A stretch of DNA of 64,000 bases from Siphonodentalium dalli. Taxonomy: Eukaryota > Mollusca > Scaphopoda > Gadilida > Siphonodentaliidae. Under the pieces are notes generated by a model, which did not search any database, had not been told where the DNA came from, and saw only the letters and a list, made by a program, of their open reading frames with translations. Below are positions 24,805-37,659 of the stretch, piece by piece; the stretch's first letter is position 1, and every line of letters starts with the position of its first letter. The translations under genes were made by a program, and so were the position numbers. The stretch covers positions 167,033,107 to 167,097,106 of the forward strand of contig CP136061.1 of assembly GCA_032622095.1 (NCBI GenBank), written 5' to 3'.

Positions 24805-25229
24805 TGTCAGTCCTGTTACTTTCTACCCCTATTGGTAACAGGACTGACAGTAAAAGTAACAGGACTGACAGTAACAGGACTGACATTTTCGGTGGTTTCA
24901 TGACTCTAATGACAGAAGTGAAGGAAATCCAGATATAGAACATACAATTCTTTGCACCTTTCTACGTATGTTTTCAAACTATAATGGAGTTATAGAATAT
25001 CTGTCAGTTTTTCCTTGAGAGAATGTGGTAACAGGACTGACACACAATTAACATACTCGCCAAAAATGTTCTGTCAACTCAACCTTGAAATTATTGAGAA
25101 ACCAGCAGATATAAAACTTTCAGAGGCAATGACCTCCACTGCTACTGTTTTCTTGTAGCAACGAGAAAGTATAGTGTTGTTCCATATTGATTGTACTTCT
25201 CTTCAAAGTACTTGGTAACAGGACTGACA
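24805..25229. repeat. GTAACAGGACTGACA copies
   Basis: The exact 15-mer GTAACAGGACTGACA lies at 24835, 24856, 24871, 25028 and 25215, and its complement at 24805. One more complement copy lies at 17999-18013, on the other side of the nested elements. The spacing is irregular and the intervening DNA is not repeated. Confidence 0.85.
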
Positions 25230-25762
25230 TAAAACTCATTACACCAAAACACATACTAGATATGTGAGAAATAACAATTCTTAATTTCAGAAACTAGAGC
25301 TCACGGGATAGTTGTGGTTGAAACGTTATGGTAGGAAGCAGATAAGAATGGAATTTAACCTAAAGAGTTCATGGTTGTATTCAAGGGAACCCAGGTTCAT
25401 TACATTGGGTTTTTGGGGGATAACACTGATAACAAGATTAAAACCAAGTTCATTTTCATGTTTAATTTAGTTATGAGTTTCTTACGTATGTGGTGTTTCC
25501 CTAACCTTTTCATTGAAACAGTTTGTTTTATGGCATACAACATCTCGGGGTGTATAAATCATGGATATAGAGCCATTACAAAAAAAATGGTAATTTTTAG
25601 ATTTTCACCCCTGTAAACAAGTGCTGCTAGTCACATTGGCCATGTACTGGTTGGTGTATTATGTCAATAAACTCTATCCATAGCTAAATAATCTAATAAT
25701 TCACTGCTCTGTGTGGATGTGAGTTTCTCTTAAAATGCACAGTGTATTAATTACATTATCAG
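25230..25762. other. nothing recognised
   Basis: Contains an 81-codon open frame (25371-25616) of hydrophobic, low-complexity composition without a recognisable domain or splice context. Confidence 0.45.
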
Positions 25763-25765
25763 TTA

Positions 25766-26005
25766 GGGAGCATGTCAAAACCTTTTTTGTGAAAATAATG
25801 TTGATAATGTAGAAAAACTTTTGACGTAAATGTGCAAAAACGAAATGTCGAAAATGACGAAAAATAATGTCGAAAGCGACTGGCCATAAAAACACTATAA
25901 CATCGAAACCACAACAGACTAAACATTTTTGAAAAATGTCGAAACTTTTGACAACGCGATATTTGCAAAACGACGAAAAGTTAAAACATCGATGCGATGT
26001 TGTTA
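25766..26005 (+). mobile_element. GGGAGCATG-family left end with GTCGAAA array
   Basis: TTA (25763-25765) is followed by GGGAGCATGTCAAAACCTTT, then by about ten TCGAAA / GACGAAAA words up to 26000. The matching right-end type (AAAGGTTTTGACATGGTCCC then TTA) is seen at 38929-38951, in another copy. The right end of this copy was not found. Confidence 0.55.
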
Positions 26006-26009
26006 CACT

Positions 26010-28145
26010 TCATAAATTTGCGCATTTATTTTTGCCTTCTGCGTAATCAGATGCCAGCTGATTGGCTGAATTGTGTGAAGGAAAATAAAGTTCAGCCAAA
26101 GGCCATACAAACAACTCTATGCGGTTAACACACAAGTACAATGACTTGACAGTTCAACTGTTTTGATAGCTATGAGTTCGCATAAGGCCTAATTAAACAA
26201 TATAAACTCATTCAAAATGTGTGAAGGGGTGACATTTAGCAAAAAGCTCACTGTGCGACAGTTTTGTTGTTGTAATGTCTTCTCAATTAGTGAAAAAAGG
26301 TTTAACTCGTTGGCCAAAACAACACATTTGATATATAAAATCCCAAAGGGGGCAGCCATGTTTTTTTTGACAGAATGACCCCAAAATGACTTGTTCCTAT
26401 TTACATGTCAGTGTTAACATCCATGCACAGTAATTCATATACAGCTGTTTACAGTGAATTTCCCCCCTCAAATCTCTCTTTTAGTGTTAAAAGGGGGGTG
26501 GGTGTAAAAAAAATAGTCGGAAAAAACTGCTGAAAATGGAAAAAAAATTTGAACGAGGGGGTGGGTGGGTCCCAACAAAGGTCGAAAGTCAAAAATCAGC
26601 ATACGTGCCTGCAAATTTTTTTTTCGACTCCCCCCTGGAACGTATGCCGATTTTTTTTATCTGGCATTTTCGGGGACCCACCACCCCCCAAACCTGCAAA
26701 AAAATTTATTTTCTACTCCCAATGTTTTGACACCCACCGCCCAAATTTCACATAAATTGGTCTAAAATCGCATAAAACTCAACTGATATCACTCATATGA
26801 CTGGGAATGATCTCAATTAGTTCAAATAACAGTTTAACCTGTTTCAAAAGCTGTTTTAATTGAACAAAAAATGTTTTATAAATTGCTGATCATCTGTAAA
26901 CTTAGGTCATTGTGCAGAATGCAAAATATTTCATAATTTCTGACTATTTCCTGATTAGTCTGTCAACCAGCCCATTATCTAACATATTCCATACCACTTA
27001 TATTAGTCTATTGGAGCAACTTACTTCTATCATAATAAACTAGCTGAAACAGGCTCCCTTTGGGAACATATATTCAGCATCGGAGATACCTGTGGGACTT
27101 GGCACTCATTTTGATCTTAGACAGAGCCTTCATTTAGCGGCGACCCCTTTGTGCACTTCAAGCACATTTGGTCATGAAACATTTTGATTTATATATATTG
27201 TTTTAATTTTTTTTTTTTTTAAGATTAAATTCCTTGTTCAATTTAACAAAAGGTGTCGGGAAGGAATATTTTCAACACATTCAACATATTCAACATTCCA
27301 TAGCTTAATGTCATCTCCACTAAGGCCCATGTGAGGTCACAGTATCATAAATATGGTGTTTTTGCATTTATAGATCCTTATAATATGTTTTAAACTGTTA
27401 CAAATGTCAAATAAGGGCACAAAAGGTCTTTAGTAAAAAATTTGCATGAGGTTGTAAAAAACATGTTTTTTGCCCCTCGGACTACCCACCACCCCGGCAT
27501 ACCTTCCTGCAAATTTTTTACTACACCCCTCCCCCCCTGTAAATGACTCCATTATTCGAATGTGCGTATCAATAATGCTGCGGCATATAATTTATGACAT
27601 TAATAAATTTGAGTTATTACTTTTATGATGTATTGTTTTTTCAGACATACATTATGGTATTAATTTATGTACATAATAATAAAGGAAGTTTATTTTTATA
27701 TTTATGACTTATACAAATTTTGTGGTAAATCCAAAATATCCTGTTTGTCATTTATAAGAATTACTATGAATGTTCGAGGAAAAAAATGGATAATTAAAGT
27801 TCAGTATTAAATAAAGGTAAATTTGCTGAGCGCATTTCAGTGAGAACTTATCAGTTGTAAATATAAAAGCACATGGCCCACAATTAAACTGGAAGATTAG
27901 TGGTTCCATATTAATACAGAATTGCCGAACAATATAAGCAAATCCAATTGATCTTTATATCTAGTTTAATTATCATGGGTACACAATTTTTCCTAAGTAT
28001 TCGACACACAACTTGAGACAAGCTGATACCTTTCACACCCGCGGAAATCACTTGCTAGTTTTGGCAGTGGGACAGGTGGCTGAATATGTCTCAATGAATA
28101 AACAGTTGCAGTTTCTGTCTCATCTAAAATCTTAAATATGTTATA
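26010..28145. other. no gene; low-complexity and repeat relics
   Basis: 26330-26420 is a relic of the 'gcagccatgttttttt...gaccccaaaatgac' repeat. 26500-26740 and 27470-27545 share a C-rich 'cccaccacccc' / 'cctgcaaattttt' block. 27180-27230 has a T run. The three overlapping small frames at 26536-26765 are not genes. Confidence 0.5.
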
Positions 28146-29389
28146 TTAGGGAGCGTCTCAAAAGTCTTTGCGGAATTCCGAAAGTATTTTCCGAAAACAA
28201 ATGACGTTATGAACACTTTGCGGAAAACTGTTTGCGGAAATTTTTCGGTAATTACGTTCCTTCTTTCGGAAAATAGCGCTAAGGATTGCGGAAAAGAAGA
28301 CGACGTTTGCGGATTTTTTTCGGAATACGTCCGACGTTTTCGGAATTTGCGGAAATAATTGCGGAATTCAACCCAACGTTATCGGAATTTTAGTTTCCTC
28401 TTTCGGAATTTGCGGAAATAATTGCGGAATTCACCCCAACGTTATCGGAATTTTAGTTTCCTCTTTCGGAATTTGCGGAAATAATTGCGGAATTCACCCT
28501 AACGTTATCGGAATTTGAATGCATGCGGACCTTGTTCCGGAAAATTTGCGGAATATATTCATGGGTGTCGGGCCGGTAAAATCGTAAACATCACCGCATA
28601 CTAGAGTATATAGGTCTATTGCTATTGGGTTCGTTTATTTATTAGGTTTACAGTGTTTATTAACTTAATAAAAACAATACAGCAATTAAAACACTTTTCC
28701 TTGACGAATCTTGGTATGGCTTCATCAAGCATTCATTGCCACAGCTATCTAGTCAAAACGTGTTTTAATTCACAAGCACGAATCATGTATATATATGGCA
28801 TGCAGGGAGTGAGTACCGGTACCCTATATAAACCTCCTGACATGTACTCATATATATTTGACACGAGAGTGCGCAATTATCGCTACATGTCTAACAAGTT
28901 CCATGACACTGGAAAAGTTCACGGCTGACCTAGTTAATTATAGCAATGATGTCAGTTTGACACTGTTTGCAATGTCAACACTGTTCTCCCCATTGAAGTC
29001 CGTGCAATGCGTGTAGGCCTAATGACTTCTTTCATTAATAGTCGCATTGCGATTGGTTAGACAACAAACAAACACCGACGTCAATCATAGTATTTCAGGT
29101 ATTGTTCCCACCGGCCTCTATCTCAGTCTGAATGGAGTTACCACTGATTGGTTAAATCGAGCTCTGCCCACGCAAAGTGCATGTCTTTTGTGGATTCCGT
29201 TTTCGTTAGCTAACGACCAGAATATGCGATGAGGTGTGACTGCATGCATCCTTTATATTTCACTTAAATATATGATATATGTTGCCTATTGTGGACCCCC
29301 CCCCCCCCCCAATGCCTTGTGTGTCAGGTTCCCGTTTGTGATGCGTCTTGTCTCGAGATTTAATTGCGACGTGACTATTTGCAGAAGTA

Positions 29390-29555
29390 TATTTCGCCGC
29401 AACAATTTTCCGGACACTTCGCCGAGATTTGGGACAGTTCGCCGGAAACTGACGACAAATTCACCGAAGGTCGGGACTATTCGCCGTAATTTAAGACATT
29501 TCGCCGAGATATACAACTTTTCGCCGGAATAGACTGTTAAAAAAAATCGCCGAAA
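29390..29555 (+). repeat. TTCGCCG motif block (left), nested in the GGGAGCGTC element
   Basis: TTCGCCG(A/G/T/C)A recurs about every 24-28 bp: near 29392, 29418, 29439, 29479, 29499, 29520 and 29549 (some as TTCACCG or ATCGCCG). Similar words in inverse sense lie at 30030-30110. This suggests a second, inserted element with its own motif. Its exact ends were not found. Confidence 0.6.
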
Positions 29556-30029
29556 TAAATTTACTTATATGTGGGTGTATTGTGGGACAATTGAAAATAT
29601 CTGACATTTATTGCATTATTGTGCGCATACACAGTTTTATGACAAGCAATAGCCTACACGACTATCCATCTTGGGTGGATATGGTAAATGTTGTAAAGCC
29701 AGTGATATATATGGATACCATATGAAAGTCGCTAAAACAACCTAGTTACTATACGGATCACCACCGCTAAAACAACATAGGCCTATAGGCTACTTACTTT
29801 TCGGATCACCAATGGCTTCGGGTGAATTGTAATATGAACACACCTCAGGTAACAGTATTGTCGGTAAAACGCAAATGATGGTAATAATCACACGTGCCAG
29901 GAAGGAAGCCCGAAGTTTGTTTTCATAGTACCTATGTCAAACAGTCTTCACTAATGACTAATTAGCAGTTCGCAGGATTATAATACCTGTGTCAATCATT
30001 CTTCACTAATGACTAATTACGGGATTATA

Positions 30030-30115
30030 ATATTCCGCCGAACTGTCACTCCGTCGAAAATGACTTTCGGCGAAATGTCCATTCCGGCGAAATTTACTTC
30101 CGACGAGGAGTCCAG
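30030..30115 (-). repeat. TTCGCCG motif block (right)
   Basis: Words such as TTCGGCGAAATG and TCCGGCGAAATTTAC are the reverse complement of the motif at 29390-29555. They alternate with GACATT/GGAC spacers as on the left. The block probably ends near GGACTGGACTCC read on the minus strand (about 30106-30118). Confidence 0.55.
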
Positions 30116-30459
30116 TCCCCAATCATGAATTTTCAACGTTTTTGGAAAGTTACTTTTCGCAATGTCGACGTTACGGACTTTGCGGAAAATAGCGGAATGT
30201 TTGCGGAATTCTTTATTTAACGTTTCGGTAATTTTTGCGGAAAACTCATGGCGTTTGCGGAAATCTTTATGTAACGTTTCGGTAATTTTGGGGAAAACTC
30301 ATGGCGTTTTTCGGAACATTTGCGGAAAAATTCAGACGATAGCGTTGCGGAAATCTCGATGTTTCGGAAAATATTTGCGGATTCCGCAAAGACTTTTGAG
30401 ACGCTCCCTTAAGTACCCTAATATATGTTTATGGATTTTGTTTATGGCACATATCCAAA

Positions 30460-30525
30460 AAGATAGAAATTTCCACCGGAGAGTTTTTATATCGGTATAA
30501 AACTCCGATTTCATCGGTAGTTTGC
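30460..30525. repeat. ACTCCGAT motif patch
   Basis: Short fragment (ACCGGAGAGTTTTTATATCG and AAAACTCCGATTTCATCGG) with the same words as 165-353. It lies just outside the right end of the GGGAGCGTC element. Confidence 0.45.
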
Positions 30526-30819
30526 AAAACATTGAAATATACACAAGTAAGGACATGTTAGCATAGTCGTACGGGCGCCTGAATTTTTAGGGAGCCTGGG
30601 ACTTTTTGCCCGAATTTACATGATGCATCGTAACACATTGTAATTCATTGTAACAGTTTTTGAAGACAGACAGATAATCGAAATTCAAATATACCTTAGG
30701 CCACAAACAAAAATGATAGATTTTCATCCACTTTTGTTTTTAAAGTGGGGCGGGGGGGGGGGGCATATTTTTATTTTTATTTTTCCCCAAGTATAAATAA
30801 TAAGGCGGAATATGGGATC

Positions 30820-31910
30820 TAACTATCAATTGTTCAATGCATTGGTAGAAACATCAGCATGTCCAATTAACCAATTTATCTGTCGCAATATGTTACCCTG
30901 GTATTAAAGATAGGGGCCATTACCTGTACCTCTCTCTCTGATATAAATTTTGTGATGTGAATGTCTTTGAACTTTTGAGTTCAATATTATATGTGGGAAA
31001 CAAGTGCATTCACAGATACGTCATAGGGATGAAGACAATGACACAAAGTATATTTTCTGTATATATTAATTTAAAATAGATACACATATTGAATTCATTG
31101 ATATATTATTCTTTTTAAAAGTTACTTTGAAACATAGGCCCACTACATGGGCAGTATATACCAGAGCGCGTCACAGGGTGTTCACAGAACTTTTACCAAG
31201 TGTGTCCACATTGTTGATATAGAATCCGACCTGTTGTTTTTTTCAACCAGTCAATAATGTCATTCCGTATTACTTAAACTTATCATTCACCGGGTTGGCA
31301 GCCTTCTCAGGCAAATGAATGGCTTTGTTGCTGACCGACATGAGTAACTGAAATGCATCTTTCTTGACCTTATTATTTGAATGTCTGGGTCGAATTGTAT
31401 ATATATAATGGTCCCAGAAAGCCAACGACGTCTCCAATGGGACTCGTCGGTCAGCATTGTGTGCGGATTGTTTTGCTCCAACCAGCACTTGCACGAAATT
31501 GTCACGGCATATCACCGACTGGAGTGGTGTTGTCAAGTTTCCCTCCCGTGTCTAGGTGGTAGACATCAACTACGGTTGTCGAATCATCGACCGTGCACCC
31601 ATACCAATCTTTTATTGTAAGGTGCCGGCCGATTGCAATCGTAAAATCACAAAAAAACGATTTGTATTTTCTTGTATTTTTCACGTGCAAATGTGTTTAC
31701 AATGCGTATAGAATTACACCCCTTAGATTGATTTTGTGGAACTGTCGGTATAAATTCTGAATAATCGTTTTCATATCCGTTTTTTTTTTTATAAACAACG
31801 CGAGTTTATCTCGGCAATACATATCAGTCCATTGGCAATTTTTAGCATTAATAAAAAATTTGGGGGCGGGCGGGGATGAAAAGCTAGCAATTTTTTTATT
31901 GTGGACTTAA
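30820..31910 (-). repeat. dispersed element with a conserved open segment, copy 2
   Basis: Longer than copy 1 by an extra segment (about 31140-31410). On the minus strand one frame (31536 down to 31270, without an ATG) reads RDNFVQVLVGAKQSAHNADR, then RVPLETSLAFWDHYIYT and KVKKDAFQLLMSVSNKAIHL, with a stop. It looks more protein-like than the other short ORFs. It may be a fragment of a transposase or of a captured exon, but I do not recognise it. Confidence 0.55.
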
Positions 31911-32234
31911 ATATGTATAATTCGGGCAGTTATTTGAAAAATACTCTAATTTGACACAATTTCCCCATGAAATACCATTCAATTTGCCTGAAAATATCTC
32001 CTATTTGCCAAAAAAATTCAGAATTTTGAGCTTTCGAAAACGTTTGAGCCTGCAGACATCATCGACACTCTGGCCCATTGGGATATGCAGATTAGGCTAC
32101 CCAATCGCACAAGAACTTATAAAGAGAAAAGGAAATCACAAATTTGCTTACAATATTGACTCGTCAAATAAGCCAACCACCTGTCAATATCATTGGGAGT
32201 AGGCAGGAAGAGTTAATAATTGCATTTTTTAAGA

Positions 32235-32790
32235 CACTACTAGCACTGGGTTTACGGTATTCTCAGAATCCGACCATGTCGCAAATTAAATTCAAAGCTT
32301 TGTCACCTTTACTGTAGTGCGTCCACATTAAAATGTGGGTTTGATATAGAAAGACAAATTGAAACTGTAGAAACTCTATGTGGCACACGGAAAGTATACT
32401 ATAAATCGGGGTTGTGGAATAATTTATTTTGGGCCTGTATTTTTTTATTCATAATAGTTCTCACAATTAAAGGTGACCGTTGACCCAAATGAGGACACTT
32501 AAGTTACATAATCACACAAAAAACTTATACCAAATCAAAATTTTCATTGTTTACGGTACAACTACAGCACTGGTTTTCTGCATTGTAATAATTTGACAAT
32601 GTGGCAATTAATAGCACTTGCTTCACGAGATATTAGGGGCTTCAACCTTTACTGTAAACCCACGGATATGCAGCCAAATAAATACGTAGGTATGAAATGT
32701 GACACGGAAAATAGCATGTGTATCCTATTATATAAATCGTGGTCCGGGAATCATTTATTTGGGACTTTAATCTTCTATTAATAGTAGTTC
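32235..32790 (+). repeat. diverged direct duplication (~230 bp, spaced ~325 bp)
   Basis: 32235-32470 and 32560-32790 share 'agcactggtttt(a/c)', 'tttactgtag', 'atgtggcacacgg/atgtgacacgg', 'taaatcg(g)gg' and 'aatttattt(g/t)gg' blocks in order. Too diverged to tell whether it was once coding. The ORF at 32593-32781 is not preserved in the first unit. Confidence 0.5.
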
Positions 32791-32794
32791 ATTG

Positions 32795-32960
32795 AACGGA
32801 GTTTGAATTGTCCGATATTGACCAAATCAGAGATTTTAGAGGATCGGGGAAATTTACTAATATACAGAACTCCGATCAAATCTGAGCTTTTTCATATCGG
32901 AGAAAATTCTGATTAAATCAGAGTTTTTTAATTGTTCATTGGAATTCTTACAGGAGAAGA
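32795..32960. repeat. ACTCCGAT motif patch
   Basis: AGAACTCCGATCAAATCTGA and ATATCGGAGAAAATTCTG words in both senses show partial symmetry around 32870-32900. Probably an end or relic of the same element type as 165-353; no termini were recognised. Confidence 0.45.
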
Positions 32961-33034
32961 ACTCTGATTTGAGAAATTTTAGCTAGGACACCGACATCTT
33001 CCCATTCACGACACATCAGTATAAAACTGCGAGC

Positions 33035-33195
33035 ATGGCGTAACACAAACGATCATATCGACACTACAGCAATATTGACGGAACAATGCTGCGATCTAGA
33101 CGAAAACAAACACTGCGAAAACATGTCGAAACAAAACAGCAAACATTTGAAAAAAACTCCGAAACTGCGAAACAAAACTGCGATAATTGCGAAAT
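33035..33195 (+). repeat. CTGCGAAA/GTCGAAA motif patch
   Basis: It reads ATCATATCGACACTACAGCA followed by ACTGCGAAAACATGTCGAAA and repeated TGCGAAA words. A diverged inverse copy is at 42160-42360, and similar words fill 25800-26000. It fits the same design as the other motif-array elements. Confidence 0.5.
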
Positions 33196-36155
33196 AAGAG
33201 TATTATGAGTTTACAAGGTAATTTACAAGGTAATTCTTAAAATGCAGATAACGAAATGCGCTAAATCATTAATTTTGAAAATGGCACGTCTTGCGCGTGT
33301 TCGCCTCGCCGCCTATACTGACACAAATAAAACATAACGCAAGTTTTACGCAGTCAATTCTTTAATTTTTCACATCACGATTTGGCGAATTAAGTGATAA
33401 TGCGCAGTGAATGTGAATATTAATAATCACACAAGAACAAAATAATCAGCGCTGACAAAAATGTTTACCCCTCCGAGAACCTCATATGCACCTAATGTTC
33501 GTACTTGACCCAGTTAATTATGATCGATAGATCCATCCCTACACATTTCGATGAGTCAATCATGCCCGTCATATATGACATAATATTGGCAAGTCATTTA
33601 TAACGATGGACTGGCTATTAATATCGATAAAAGTACGCGCATTTGAGATATCAAACTAAATAAAAGTTAGCAAGACATCTTTTTGAAAAAAAAGATGACG
33701 AAATATAGGCCTACTACAAACAAATTGAATCGTGTTACCTTGACCTTGATGATGCAATCGTAAAAATTCGACGCTGTCAACATAATTAGGCTATGTTCAA
33801 CTTATCGAAATTATCAATGCAGCCTATTTATAATTAGTAGTAATTGCAGAAAACTAAATTAATGTAGAGTATATAGGCCTACAAAAGCAGCCCATGCACA
33901 GTTAAATGTTATGATTGCTTCGTGTATTTATAACTTTTGCATTGCAGATTTGCATGGAATTTTCCAGTCATATTTTCACAGGTCTGTATAGACGCTCTTT
34001 ATTTACCATATTAGGATTCATGGAAACAACAACAACATCATGGAAAAACTATTGAATTACTACTAAATTGTCAATGCTAAAAGTTTACATTTACAGCAGG
34101 ACCCCCCCCCCCCCCCCCCCCCCATATATATGTCATGTTACGAATCTCTATACTCTTTACTAAAGGATAGAGAACAGAGTAGATATTCATGACGTGCATG
34201 ATCGATCTAACCCCCCCCCCCCCCCATGACCATGCAGAATGTAGGCATAACAGCAAAATTTCATGCTTAAAATTTAACCCACTGTGGAGTTATATTTTTC
34301 TTTGTACTGCAGTGTCTACTGGCGAGTTTTGTTGTTTGCGATCCATGCATGTGCTGGTAAACAAAAGTGCAATTGCGTTATAAAGCACATCAAATGCTGT
34401 CGCACATTGCAATAAATTTCGCCTAGGCTATATGTATATTCGGAATATACGTACAGGCCCGATATTTTTTAAGCTGGAGTTGTCCCATGTTTGAAATTGT
34501 TTTATAAATCCGTTCACTGTATGAAATCTGATAATGATTTATCTTCTTCAAGACAGGCACGATCAAGTGACTTCACGCATGACTGCATATATTATATATG
34601 GGACCTATACCGGTATATACTCTGCAATGCCACATGTGTTGTTCCCAGAAACGTAAATATTGATGACCCCAATTCCTGGAATCGGGCTAAAAATAGAACA
34701 TACGACATCTCATGTTAAGACTGCACTCGTTTGTGCATGCTTTAATTGTGTTGTCGGCGATTCGCGAATAACTACAAATATTTTTCATTTTCCATAAATA
34801 TATATCTTTATTTCCTCCATATTTAAAAGTCGGAGGTATTTAAACATATTACAAACGCAAGCTTTGAAGATAGTACACAACTGCATACATATTTGGGTAT
34901 GCTTCCCGCGACTTGATTAAGGAAGATTTCACAATGGGTGGGGTGTATTGTCCGGGGTAAAATACCGATATTGTACGCCTTGAATATCTACTCTCTTCTC
35001 TATCTTTTAGAAAAGAGATTCGTAACATGATATGTATATGGGGGGGGGGCATCCTGCTGTATATGTTAGCATTAACAATTTTGTTTGTAGTAATTCCATT
35101 GTTTTTCCATGATGTTGTTGTTTCCATGAATCCTAATATGGTAAATAAAGAGCGTCTATACAGACCTGTGAAAATATGACTGGAAAATTCCATGCAAATC
35201 TGCAGTGCAAAAGTTATAATATAAATACGCGAAGCAATCATAACATTTAACTGACAATTAAATATATGCATGGGCTACTTTTGTAGGCCTATATACTCTA
35301 CATTAATTTCGTTTTTTGTAATTACTACTAATTATAAAAAGGCTGCATTGATAATTTTGATAAGTTGAACATAGCCTAATTATATTGACAGTGTCAAATT
35401 TTACGATTGCATCATCAAGGTCAAGGTAACACGATGTGATTTGTTTGTAGTAGGCCTATATTTCGTCATCTTTTTTCAAAAAGATGTCTTGCAAACTTTT
35501 ATTTAGTTTGATATCTCAAATGCGCGTACCTTTATCGATATTAATAGCCAGTCCATCGTTTTAAATTGACTTGCCAATATTATGTCATATTTGACATGAT
35601 CGACGCATGAAATGTGTAGGGAGGGATCTATCGATCATAATTAACTGGGTCAAGTACGAACATTAGGTCATGAGGTTCTCGGAGGGGTAAACATTTTTGT
35701 CAGCGTTGATTATTTTGTTCTTGTGTGATTACGAATGTTCACATTCACTGCGCATTATCACTTAGATAGCCTCCAGGAAATTCGCCAAATTGTGATGTGA
35801 AAAATTAAAGAATTGACTGCGTAAAACTTGTGTTATGTTTTATTTGTGTCAGTATAGGCGGCGAGCCGAACACGTGCAAGACGCGCCATTTTCAAAAATA
35901 ATGATTTAGCGCATTTCGTTATCTGCATTTTAAGAATTACCTTGTCAATTTTACACTGAGTATGATTAATAAAAAAAATATCTGGGAGAAATTATATTTA
36001 TTGGCCATAGTTTTGAGAACAAATTTATTCTTGAATGATGAATCGAAATCCTGGCAGCGTGAATTGTTTACTAGACACTGATGGCGCCAAAAAATAAGCG
36101 CAAATCAGGTGGTAGGAAAATGAGCCGAACAATATAGTTCTCAAACATTGTTTAA

Positions 36156-37339
36156 CTCTTTGATTGCCAGGGGACGATATTATCGGCCCAAATGTCCGGT
36201 TGGTAAATTTCCAGGGCCGATATTATCGGCCATAATTGTAACCGTAATTATTTTGATCACAACTGTATGACAATAATAAAAAAGTTTTTCAAGTTTCATA
36301 AAATTATTGTTTTAATTGTTTCTAATTAAATTCTGCAGTATATATCTGATTTTTAATCCTTTTTAAGACGTTTGAAAATTAAAATAATGAAATAAGTTTG
36401 TAAAAAAAATGTAAGATCCGCAGTCGGAAATCCAAAATGGCCGACAATTTCAGAAAAATATTTTTAGACAATTATTTATATGAAAGATCTGTATTTTACC
36501 AATGCATTAACTAATTTAAACATGATAGTATGACAACCTGACATTACAATAAAGATTATGTGTACTTTAGATTGTTATATTAGTTTTTTTAATAGTCAAA
36601 ATTGCCGTTTTTGCTGAATGAATCACCTATTTTTCAAGGTAAAAAACGCAATTCACTAAATCAAACGGCGTGATTATAAACTCCCACAGGCCCCAGCGTG
36701 CCTCAGTGACAGTTTAGATAATGCATATGTGTCCTTTTTGTTATGTTATTTATAGCACAATGATGATAAGCTTGTAGTTAGAGATTTAATTATATATCAC
36801 AATTTTTGTTTTGTTTTTTGACAGTCAAAATTGCCATTTTCCTCAATTAAAAAACCTAGCTATTTTCGTAGTAAACTGTCGCAACTAAAGTCTAAATCGG
36901 CTCCTGCATTGTGTAGCTCCTCACATATGGTCCAGCTATACCAGAACTAGACCCTAATTTATTCTTACAAGTTTTTAAATGAGAAAGACAGTAGAAAGAT
37001 TTATCAGATCATCATCGTTGGAATACTGTCTCAGAAAACCGATATTGAATATAGCAGGTTGTGGGCCATTTTTCAATTGGATTATTGCAAACAAATCCTT
37101 ATTTGGAGTTATTTCCCTTGGGTGACAAGGAGTTATGCCCCTTAATTCTCGTGAATATTCTTCGGCAAAATATTCACCTGCAATTCTTTGGCTAATCACC
37201 TACATACATGTCCTTGATATTTGAAACATTATTTCATAAGAAGAAGACTATTATTGTATCATACTTTTCCACAATAAAATCAGTTTTCTCATAAATTCTC
37301 CGGCAATTTAGGTGTAAAATTAGCTCGGCAACGAAAGAG
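36156..37339. mobile_element. TTAA-flanked (piggyBac-like) non-autonomous element
   Basis: The ends are CTCTTTGATTGCC and GGCAACGAAAGAG (13-bp inverted, two mismatches), flanked by TTAA (36152-36155 and 37340-37343). The corresponding point in copy A (2596-2613, ...cattgtttgaagaaag...) is uninterrupted, which gives an empty-site comparison. TTAA duplication is typical of piggyBac and also of Kolobok. The body is 1184 bp, including a GATATTATCGGCC direct repeat close to the left end, and encodes no transposase. Confidence 0.8.
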
Positions 37340-37659
37340 TTAAAGAAAGCTACCTGCTATTGAAAATCAACTATTTGAAGCCAATGTGTAGTAATTATCG
37401 TAATCTTATGGCATTTATTTCACATGTTGGTAATTTATTCGATTTTTATCAAATATATATTTGAATTTTTTATCACGTTCACTTTGGACCAGTCTATTGC
37501 TAGTGTTGAAGGGATACTACCTTTATGAAACCATTCCTTTTTATGTTTCCTTCAGAGCGCTCTAGGAGATATGTGCTGAATAATGTGCAAAAATAATTCA
37601 ATGGACAATTTAATAACTTCGAATCAAAACTTGAAACGTGTAGAGTTTTAATTCTTTTA

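Larger units (their letters stand above)
28149..30408. mobile_element. PIF/Harbinger-like element, GGGAGCGTC family, with GCGGAA arrays
   Basis: The ends are GGGAGCGTCTCAAAAGTCTT and the exact complement ...AAGACTTTTGAGACGCTCCC, flanked by TTA (28146-28148 and 30409-30411). Both terminal regions (28149-28560 and 30165-30408) are dense in GCGGAA / TTCGGAAT words. They include three near-identical ~70-bp direct repeats at 28330-28520. The middle (28600-30120) is mostly unrelated and contains the TTCGCCG motif blocks listed separately. No transposase was found. Confidence 0.85.

Noticed and set aside
26536-26765. Three overlapping ORFs of 64-68 codons
   Set aside because: All three frames are open in low-complexity T/C-rich DNA shared with 27470-27545; no domain.
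31951-32202. 83-codon plus-strand ORF, with a second frame reading PADIIDTLAHWDMQIRLPNR
   Set aside because: Protein-like in places but not recognised, with no splice sites or repeat copy to support it.
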